Shown here piece by piece: positions 1-5,083 of a stretch of 7,118 bases of DNA; position 1 is the first letter of the stretch, and every line of letters begins with the position of its first letter. The DNA is from Bacillota bacterium (GTDB taxonomy: Bacteria; Bacillota; Clostridia; Lachnospirales; Lachnospiraceae). The stretch covers positions 1 through 7,118 of the forward strand of contig JAEZHX010000086.1 in the NCBI GenBank assembly GCA_023436765.1, written 5' to 3'. The translations under genes were made by a program, and so were the position numbers. Below the pieces are notes generated by a model, which saw only the letters and a list, made by a program, of their open reading frames with translations, was not told where the DNA came from and did not search any database.

Positions 1-1
1 T

Positions 2-124
2 CTGCTATCATTGCAAAGAGTTTCGGATCATATGGTGAACATTGCATTCTCGATTCGATCCACCACCGGAAGTAAAGCAGAAGCTTGGCAAGCCATTGCA
101 AAAGAAAAGAAAAAGGTAGTATAG
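2..124 (+). CDS. C-terminal fragment of a PhoU-like domain protein
   Basis: This is the end of a gene that starts outside the window. The frame is open from base 2 to a TAG at 122-124 and gives 40 residues. The other two forward frames stop by about base 75. Residues 4-15 (LQRVSDHMVNIA) resemble the helix signature of PhoU-type domains, roughly ER(I/V)xDHxxNIA, where the acidic/His residues lie in a metal-binding helix. PhoU domains occur as free phosphate-signalling proteins and as the C-terminal cytoplasmic part of Na/Pi-cotransporter-like membrane proteins; the fragment cannot distinguish these. The end is Lys-rich (KEKKKVV) and soluble in character. A strong terminator lies 49 nt downstream, so this is the last gene of its unit, and it converges on the leftward operon. 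The PhoU reading rests on one short motif and is moderate at best. Confidence 0.55.
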   Translation: MLSLQRVSDHMVNIAFSIRSTTGSKAEAWQAIAKEKKKVV

Positions 125-172
125 CTCGAGGTATTAAACTTAACGGAGATAAAGAATTAGGTTAGTTCAAAT

Positions 173-204
173 AAGAAGGAGCTGTAAAACAGCTCCTTCT
201 TTTT
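173..204 (+). terminator. Rho-independent terminator, possibly bidirectional
   Basis: A perfect 13-bp stem pairs 173-185 with 189-201 around a 3-nt AAA loop, and a T run follows at 200-204. It lies 49 nt after the stop of the upstream (+) gene. Read on the minus strand, the same stem is followed by a weaker TTATTT tract. It sits about 100 nt past the stop of the leftward operon, and I see no better minus-strand terminator in 205-298. It may therefore end both converging units. Confidence 0.85.
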
Positions 205-298
205 AAACAGTACTGACTTTCTATACTTCGCTTTTTATGGGGCAGTACCTGCTTTGTGTTCGAGTTACGGGTTTTGTTTATATTTCTGGTTTATTAGT

Positions 299-1444
299 CT
301 AGTCCATAAGCTTTCTGATATTGATATCTTTTACAAAACCCATCACATTATACAATACGAGTACATCTGTTATCTCATTATCCTCGATAAACTTCTCAAT
401 ACTGCCATTATAATAGCGTAAGTCAATTACAGAGGTTTCCTCATAATGATTCACTGCAAAGGGTACAAAAGAATGAGCATAGGAATCCTTTATTACCAGA
501 AGCTTTTTTCCATTCTTATGATTAGTCTGAACTTCAATTAAAGCATTGTTTCCGCCCATATAAACAGAATACTTATCTTTCGTCTCCAGTTTTGATAAAT
601 CATATAAAGTATCCTTCTTCTCCGTCAGATTATAAGTTAATTGATAGTTCATATCTTCTTTGATTTCATATAAATAAAGGCTGTCCGGTTTAACCTCAGT
701 ATTCACCTTCGAATGCAGGGTTCCATAGAACTCATCAGAAGCTAAGGTGATATCAAATTGTTCCTGATCCAGTGGTTCAAGCCCCATACTATTCGCCCAC
801 TGTACATAGGCATAATAAGCACCTAGACTTGTCCAATGATGATCTGTTTTATAGTAAATATATTCGTCCTTATGCTCCTTTAGGGCTTCACTAACATCAA
901 TAAAGGAATCCTTTGAAAGGGCAGAAGTCAATTGATCGATGTAAGCGTATTGATTATAGCCTGAACCTGCAGCAAAGGGTGGTAATTTATCTGTCAATAC
1001 TTCAGAGGCCGTCGGCACTAACATCACCTTAACCTGATCCTTACCAAGCTTTGATGAGTATTTGCTGATAAATTCTATTAAATATTCTCTGTTCTTATCT
1101 GCTTGTTCTTCCGAGACATCACTATAATTATGCTTTTCAATCAGATAGTCATCCTTCGCAAAATAGACCGAATTAGTCTCCTGCTTAAGTAGTGCTCTTT
1201 CCAGAAGAACCTTCATGGCAATCCACTTATCTCGCATAACAAACTGATCATTGATATATTCGTCCATACCATGCATATATTTGCCGTTTACTAATTTCTC
1301 AATTGTAAACGTTGGCAGCTCTGCCAGATATCTGTTTTCATTTTCGGAAAAAACCTTTGGGGGTGTTGCCAAATTCCATATGATAAAGCCCGCCCATACG
1401 AAGGCAAATATACTGAAAAATATTTTATTAAAAGTAATTTTCAT
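299..1444 (-). CDS. DHHW family protein (AlgJ/AlgX-like SGNH acetyltransferase partner of the MBOAT protein)
   Basis: Predicted to transfer acetyl groups, received from the MBOAT membrane protein, to hydroxyls of an extracellular glycan. The 381-residue protein has an N-terminal membrane anchor (about residues 7-25), so the body faces outside. The family-defining block YYKTDHHWTSLGA covers 197-209, with Asp201 and His203 in the positions of the Asp/His pair of AlgJ/AlgX-like enzymes. A second block, VIKDSYAHSFVPF (317-329), supplies Ser321 as the likely nucleophile, so the Ser-His-Asp set appears intact. The start is well supported: GAGGTG at 1450-1455 lies 5 nt before the ATG, and the stop of the MBOAT gene lies 12 nt upstream. 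It is the last gene of the operon. The family and the pairing with MBOAT proteins are established. The substrate is unknown: peptidoglycan, teichoic acid and exopolysaccharide are all possible. Confidence 0.88.
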   Translation of the reverse strand: MKITFNKIFFSIFAFVWAGFIIWNLATPPKVFSENENRYLAELPTFTIEKLVNGKYMHGMDEYINDQFVMRDKWIAMKVLLERALLKQETNSVYFAKDDYLIEKHNYSDVSEEQADKNREYLIEFISKYSSKLGKDQVKVMLVPTASEVLTDKLPPFAAGSGYNQYAYIDQLTSALSKDSFIDVSEALKEHKDEYIYYKTDHHWTSLGAYYAYVQWANSMGLEPLDQEQFDITLASDEFYGTLHSKVNTEVKPDSLYLYEIKEDMNYQLTYNLTEKKDTLYDLSKLETKDKYSVYMGGNNALIEVQTNHKNGKKLLVIKDSYAHSFVPFAVNHYEETSVIDLRYYNGSIEKFIEDNEITDVLVLYNVMGFVKDINIRKLMD

Positions 1445-1456
1445 CCTTTCACCTCA

Positions 1457-2863
1457 TTAGAATCTAAAATACAAAAATGGGTTATAGGTGCTATCCACTA
1501 GATAGGCAACGCTTCCAAAGAAAATAAAAGCATAAGCGAGGGTTGCACAGACAAATAGATATCGCTTATTTGTATTCTCTGTGAAGTCAATCACTCTCTT
1601 AAAGTGTGGAGTTGAAAGGTAAGCGGCCAAAGCAAATATAATACCGTAACTTAATAGATAATACAGTCCTTGATTATTATAGAGCGGCATTCCATTTAGG
1701 CCAAACATTCCCTTCAGATAATCCTTTACGATACCAAGATCCTCAAAGTAGAAAATTACCCAACTGATCATTACAAGGAGAAGCGTATATACGTGTCTGA
1801 ATACGGCTGGCAGCTGATCCAGCAACTTTAATAGAAAGTATTTTTCAGCTATTAATATCACCGCAAAATATAATCCCCATAGGACAAAGTTCCAGGAGGC
1901 TCCATGCCAAAATCCTGTCAAAGCCCATACAACAAGTAAGTTTCTTAGGTGCTTCAGCTTTGAGCATCTGTTCCCGCCGAGGGGGATATATACATAATCG
2001 CGAAACCAGGCTCCAAGGGTGATGTGCCATCGGCGCCAGAACTCAGTGATACTTTTTGATATATAGGGATAGTTGAAGTTCTCATCAAAGCTAAATCCAA
2101 ATACCCTTGCCAGCCCAATTGCCATATCAGAATAACCGGAAAAGTCATAATATATCTGAAAGGTATATGCGGTTATTCCAATCCAATATAAGAGAACAGA
2201 TACCTCTCCGGCAGTTCCTTCTGATATTTGGCTCCATATAAGCCCTACATTGTTAGCAATTAAGACTTTTTTTCCTAAGCCTATGATAAAGCGACGCATT
2301 CCAATAGAAAAGCTGTTGTGCGTAAGCTTATGGTCGTCCAGGTCATTTTCAACCGTCACATACCTAACGATTGGTCCGGCAATAATCTGGGGAAACAATG
2401 TGGTATAGGCCAGGTAATTATAGAATTTCTTTTCACAGCTTGTTGTACCTCTGTATACATCAATAGCATAGGAGATGGATTGAAATGTATTAAAGGATAC
2501 ACCAATCGGAAGTATGATTTGTTTGAATGGAGATTCCATCCCAAACATTCCAAATAAATTACCCATGAAGAAATTGGTGTACTTAAAATAGATAAGCACA
2601 CCTAAATTACTGCATACGGATATTAGCATATAAATTCGCCGCTTTTTTTTATTGTTACGGTGTTTTTCCATTAGCTTCGCACATATAAAATCCTCAATGG
2701 AAAGCAAAAACATAATGGGAATAAATCTAATTTCACCCCACGCAAAAAATACAAAGCTGGCTATGATCATTACTAAATTTTTTAGTTTTTCCGGCACTAG
2801 AAAATACAGAATAATCATTGCCGGCAAAAAATAAAATAAAAAAGTTAAGCTACTGAATACCAT
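1457..2863 (-). CDS. MBOAT family O-acyltransferase (AlgI-like)
   Basis: A 468-residue polytopic membrane protein of usual length for AlgI/DltB/PatA-type O-acyltransferases. These move acyl groups, usually acetyl, from a cytoplasmic donor across the membrane to an extracellular transferase. It begins MVFSSLTFLFYFLP, the typical family N-terminus, which supports the chosen start. GAGGA at 2871-2875 lies 7 nt before the ATG. Family motifs are all present: YYDFSGYSDMAIG at 238-250, WRRWHITLG at 276-284, and GFWHGASWN at 317-325 with the invariant catalytic His320 (codon 1904-1906). Many hydrophobic segments run through to residue 456. It starts 17 nt after the lipoprotein stop and ends 12 nt before the DHHW gene, its expected partner. 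No frameshift or missing key residue is visible. The acyl group is presumed to be acetyl from the AlgI/AlgJ-like pairing; this is inference. Confidence 0.93.
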   Translation of the reverse strand: MVFSSLTFLFYFLPAMIILYFLVPEKLKNLVMIIASFVFFAWGEIRFIPIMFLLSIEDFICAKLMEKHRNNKKKRRIYMLISVCSNLGVLIYFKYTNFFMGNLFGMFGMESPFKQIILPIGVSFNTFQSISYAIDVYRGTTSCEKKFYNYLAYTTLFPQIIAGPIVRYVTVENDLDDHKLTHNSFSIGMRRFIIGLGKKVLIANNVGLIWSQISEGTAGEVSVLLYWIGITAYTFQIYYDFSGYSDMAIGLARVFGFSFDENFNYPYISKSITEFWRRWHITLGAWFRDYVYIPLGGNRCSKLKHLRNLLVVWALTGFWHGASWNFVLWGLYFAVILIAEKYFLLKLLDQLPAVFRHVYTLLLVMISWVIFYFEDLGIVKDYLKGMFGLNGMPLYNNQGLYYLLSYGIIFALAAYLSTPHFKRVIDFTENTNKRYLFVCATLAYAFIFFGSVAYLVDSTYNPFLYFRF

Positions 2864-2880
2864 TTAGAGTTCCTCATTTA

Positions 2881-3537
2881 TTAGAAGAGGTCATTAAATG
2901 CTTTGACTCCCTTTTGTACCTCATCCTCTGCGAACTTCTTTGCTTCCTCTTCAGTTGCCTCCATATTTTCATTAGCAGCTCCTACCAGGAGGAAACATAC
3001 ATAGTCCCCATTACGAACGATCTGGGTTGCATTAATCTTAGGCAGATTCATAGGGTACTGGAACGTATCGTTTATTTTGTTTTCTTTAGCAGTAGTCAAA
3101 GCAGCTTCTACAGCATCTGCTTTTCCTTCTGCAGCCTTTACGATAACCACTCTGTCAGCATGAGCACCAATCATGGGCTGCTCAGCCTTTACTGCTTCAT
3201 ACATATCGGGGGTAAGACCGAATTCTAATTCCAATGCTTCAGCGGGAATCTCTGCATTGGGAAGGTAATTTTCCCCATAAGCAGTCTTAATTGCATTTAA
3301 GATATCATCGACGGTAACATCCGTTTTATTCGTATTATTTGTATCTACACTGTTATTCGTTTCATTTTGTGCCGGACTGTTAGTGATATTGTCTGTTTCT
3401 GTACCGGTCGTATTCTCTGTTACATTATTCGTTACATTATTATCAGTTGACGGATTCTTCGTGTCATCCTTGGAACAGCCGGTAATGGCTCCTAAGGATA
3501 AAGTTGCTGTTAATAGAAATATAGTTAATTTTCTCAT
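2881..3537 (-). CDS. DUF4358 lipoprotein
   Basis: A 218-residue secreted lipoprotein. The signal peptide (Lys3, hydrophobic 5-18) ends in the lipobox ITGC, with Cys21 as the lipidated residue, so the mature protein is tethered to the outer face of the membrane. Residues 22-74 form a low-complexity linker very rich in Asn and Thr. Residues from about 76 to 218 resemble DUF4358, a domain seen in Firmicute lipoproteins: an N-terminal VDDILNAIKTAYG helix, a middle strand RVVIVKA, and a strand GDYVCFLLVG. The role of DUF4358 is not known to me. Its place between a sigma/anti-sigma pair and an MBOAT-DHHW pair suggests an accessory of extracellular acylation, or a sensor part. AGAAGGA at 3546-3552 lies 8 nt before the ATG. 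The gap to the anti-sigma-like gene is 24 nt, too short for its own promoter. Confidence 0.82.
   Translation of the reverse strand: MRKLTIFLLTATLSLGAITGCSKDDTKNPSTDNNVTNNVTENTTGTETDNITNSPAQNETNNSVDTNNTNKTDVTVDDILNAIKTAYGENYLPNAEIPAEALELEFGLTPDMYEAVKAEQPMIGAHADRVVIVKAAEGKADAVEAALTTAKENKINDTFQYPMNLPKINATQIVRNGDYVCFLLVGAANENMEATEEEAKKFAEDEVQKGVKAFNDLF
3419..3442 (-). repeat. 12-bp tandem repeat in the lipoprotein linker
   Basis: On the plus strand, GTTACATTATTC (3419-3430) is followed directly by GTTACATTATTA (3431-3442), differing only in the last base. On the coding strand this gives the doubled peptide NNVTNNVT (residues 33-40) in the Asn/Thr-rich tether. Two in-register copies of four codons could change linker length by slippage without breaking the frame. 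Confidence 0.8.
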
Positions 3538-3561
3538 GATATTAGTCCTTCTTTCTTTTAA

Positions 3562-4137
3562 TTATTTAGAATTGTTTATGATTTCTTCAGTTACTATTTC
3601 ACCATAGGGGTTAACATAGCGATTGCTATCAGGCTCCCATACAAAGACGTCCATAATCGGAGTATCCCGGGAGTCAGCATTAATAAAGACAATCGCTGAT
3701 TGATCAACGCTTAAGCCAACTACATCATTGCTTAAATAATGAAAGACATTTGCCTTAGGTTCGGAGCTTCTATAGATCTTAATTACGCTCAAAGCCATAT
3801 CGCTGTTTTCGTGGCTTGCTTTAACTGCTAATATATCTGTTGCGTTACCTATTAGGTAATCCGTATAGCTCATCATTCTTGTTTTACCTGGTTCAGGTTG
3901 ATTAGCAATCTGCTTGTTCCTTTTCACATAGCTATTGGCATATAGAGTAGAGGATATCAGCAATAAGAAACCTGCAGCCACGCCAGCATATTTTACATAC
4001 CTAATATAAGATACATGGTTTTTTTGAGTTTTCTTAGTGTTGTACTCATTAAGTTCTAGATTTTTATCTGAGATAGATGATGTGATTTTTTCTACCTTTG
4101 CGTAAATACCGTCCAAGAACTCACGATCAGATTTCAT
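3562..4137 (-). CDS. Single-pass membrane protein, putative anti-sigma factor
   Basis: Not a family I can name from sequence. The 191-residue protein has a short charged N-terminal part (1-46), one strong membrane segment (about 48-67), then KRNK and a C-terminal domain of some 120 residues likely to lie outside the cell. This one-pass layout, and translation coupled to the sigma gene, are what is expected of a membrane anti-sigma factor that holds the sigma factor at the membrane until an outside signal arrives. It contains no cysteine, so it cannot carry the HxxxCxxC zinc motif of ZAS-type anti-sigma factors. The start overlaps the sigma gene by 11 nt; AAAGGGGG (4146-4153) lies 8 nt before the ATG, inside the sigma coding region. 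The anti-sigma role is inferred from position and topology only. It could instead be a membrane partner of the acetylation proteins. Confidence 0.65.
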   Translation of the reverse strand: MKSDREFLDGIYAKVEKITSSISDKNLELNEYNTKKTQKNHVSYIRYVKYAGVAAGFLLLISSTLYANSYVKRNKQIANQPEPGKTRMMSYTDYLIGNATDILAVKASHENSDMALSVIKIYRSSEPKANVFHYLSNDVVGLSVDQSAIVFINADSRDTPIMDVFVWEPDSNRYVNPYGEIVTEEIINNSK

Positions 4138-4675
4138 AGGAAAAACCCCCTTTCTCCATAATCTGTTTTAGACGTTTCTTGGCTCGGTGTGACAGCACTT
4201 TTATCGCTGATACTGATTTGTCCATTATTTTTGCGGTTTCGGCCAAGGATAATCCGCTTATATCAATTAAAGCAATGACTTGGCGATATTCAGGCTTTAG
4301 CTCATTGATATATTTTCTCAAAATAGCGATATCTTCCTTCATAAAAATAATATCATCCAGAGAATTGCTATCCCTTAAGTCAGCCTCTTCCAATTGAATG
4401 GATTGAAACCTGGTTCCCTTTCTAATAGAATCAATAGCGCGTCTTTTACCTAACATAAATAAAAATGTTTTAAAAGTATAATCCGTGGAGTAACGCTCAG
4501 GATTAATATAGATATAAGCAAAAACCTCCTGTGCTATATCTTCAGCTATATGATAGCTCTTGACATATTGCATGATAAAATAAACCAAACTATGACGATA
4601 TCGTATTACTAGCTCCTCAAAGGATGATATATCACCCTTTAAAAAGGAAGAATACAATGATTTGTCAGAAATCAT
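4127..4675 (-). CDS. ECF-type RNA polymerase sigma factor
   Basis: The 182-residue length fits extracytoplasmic-function sigma factors, which have only regions 2 and 4. Region 2 spans about 13-86 and includes AEDIAQEVFAYIY (44-56), the conserved part that binds core polymerase and the -10 element, followed by TFKTFLFMLGKRRAID (67-82). Region 4 spans about 126-174: LKPEYRQVIALIDISGLS then a helix-turn-helix, ETAKIMDKSVSAIKVLSHRAKKRLK, that reads the -35 element. The linker 87-125 is acidic. The start ATG follows GAGGTG (4684-4689) by 8 nt. It is the first gene of the leftward operon, and its stop lies inside the start of the next gene, so the two are probably made in a fixed ratio. A good ECF-like promoter lies 45-70 nt upstream, suggesting self-activation. 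The regulated functions are presumably the acetylation genes downstream. Confidence 0.93.
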   Translation of the reverse strand: MISDKSLYSSFLKGDISSFEELVIRYRHSLVYFIMQYVKSYHIAEDIAQEVFAYIYINPERYSTDYTFKTFLFMLGKRRAIDSIRKGTRFQSIQLEEADLRDSNSLDDIIFMKEDIAILRKYINELKPEYRQVIALIDISGLSLAETAKIMDKSVSAIKVLSHRAKKRLKQIMEKGGFSYEI

Positions 4676-4719
4676 ATGAAGTGCACCTCGTTTGAATATC
4701 TTTCGTTTGATACTGATTA

Positions 4720-4745
4720 TTCGTTGTATAAATTAAAAGGTTACA
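4720..4745 (-). promoter_or_regulatory. Candidate ECF sigma-dependent promoter of the operon
   Basis: On the minus strand TGTAACCTTTT starts at 4745, and TGTAAC is separated by exactly 16 nt from CGAA (4723-4720). Bacillus-type ECF promoters have a TGAAAC/TGTAAC -35, often followed by CTTTT, and a CGTN-like -10 about 16 nt away. The -35 match is strong; the -10 (CGAA) is partial. A start near 4713 would leave a leader of roughly 38 nt with the GAGGTG site correctly placed. It is the expected self-activation site of the sigma factor. Confidence 0.5.
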
Positions 4746-4791
4746 TAAAAAAATAAATTTATACAAGTTTTACTCCCGAATTATTACGATT

Positions 4792-4834
4792 GAAAAAGGA
4801 CGTGAAAGCTTGTCACTCTCATGTCCTTTTTCTT
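4792..4834. terminator. Bidirectional terminator-like hairpin between divergent genes
   Basis: Positions 4792-4805 pair with 4819-4832 (14 pairs including one G-T, at 4802/4822) around a 13-nt loop. The arms carry A5 on one side and T5 on the other, so either strand gives a stem followed by a U run (TTTTTCTT on plus, TTTTTCAA on minus). It follows no annotated gene on either strand. It lies upstream of the proposed ECF promoter and could insulate the operon from leftward read-through, or end a short unannotated plus-strand transcript. Confidence 0.6.
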
Positions 4835-4953
4835 ATTATTGTCCTGTGAGAGGGATCTATAATGTATTATCCCACTTTAAAGGATTTTTAACACCCTTAA
4901 TTCTCTCATAATGTTTTACTAATAATGGCATGCTACATCTCGCATTATATTTC

Positions 4954-4963
4954 TTCACGTGAA
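4954..4963. promoter_or_regulatory. Perfect 10-bp palindrome, possible operator
   Basis: TTCACGTGAA is a perfect inverted repeat about 120 nt upstream of the xylosidase start. The symmetry does not extend beyond 10 bp and I do not recognise it as a known regulator site. In AT-rich DNA it may be chance. Confidence 0.2.
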
Positions 4964-5014
4964 CCTAGCTTAGTGCTCGTATCAATAAAAGAACATAATT
5001 AATAATATGTAGTA

Positions 5015-5060
5015 TATAATACATTGATTCCTGACAGAAGTGATATAAAATAAATATATA
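5015..5060 (+). promoter_or_regulatory. Candidate sigma-A promoter elements for the xylosidase gene
   Basis: Two weak options exist. CTGACA (5031-5036) matches the -35 consensus at five of six bases and lies 18 nt before TATATA (5055-5060), but this gives a leader of only about 17 nt before the ATG. Alternatively a perfect TATAAT (5015-5020) stands alone without a recognisable -35. The region is so AT-rich that -10-like hexamers are expected by chance. Confidence 0.3.
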
Positions 5061-5083
5061 TTATTTTCCAGGAGGATGGAATT

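Larger units (their letters stand above)
4676..5083. other. Divergent intergenic region, no gene seen
   Basis: The 408 nt between the leftward sigma operon and the rightward xylosidase gene are very AT-rich and closed by stops in all frames; no coding sequence is supportable. From left to right it holds the ribosome binding site of the sigma gene, a candidate ECF promoter (4720-4745, minus), a terminator-like hairpin (4792-4834), about 120 nt with no clear signal, a perfect 10-bp palindrome (4954-4963), sigma-A-like elements (5015-5060), and the AGGAGG site (5070-5075) of the xylosidase gene. I see no tRNA, riboswitch or repeat array. Confidence 0.7.

Noticed and set aside
208..252. Palindromic CAGTACTG (208-215) and GCAGTACCTGC (242-252) as a second terminator or operator
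   Set aside because: Stems are only 4-6 bp with no following T run, so they do not support a terminator for the leftward operon; the 173-204 hairpin is a better candidate.
2914..3228. A 104-codon plus-strand open frame opposite the lipoprotein gene
   Set aside because: It is antisense to a gene with a clear lipobox and DUF4358 features; the Ser/Phe/Cys-rich translation is typical of a reverse-strand shadow.
3419..3436. Two TGTAAC boxes on the minus strand, resembling the proposed ECF -35 element
   Set aside because: They lie in the coding repeat of the lipoprotein linker, arise from the Asn/Val/Thr codons, and have no matching -10 with a gene start downstream.
4802..4816. A cre-like CcpA site (TGAAAGCTTGTCA) in the hairpin loop region
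   Set aside because: It lacks the central CG and other invariant positions of the cre consensus, and it is explained as part of the stem and loop of the hairpin.
4862..4891. A nine-codon frame (MYYPTLKDF) after a GAGAGG sequence in the intergenic region
   Set aside because: Too short to support without conservation, and such frames are expected by chance in AT-rich DNA.
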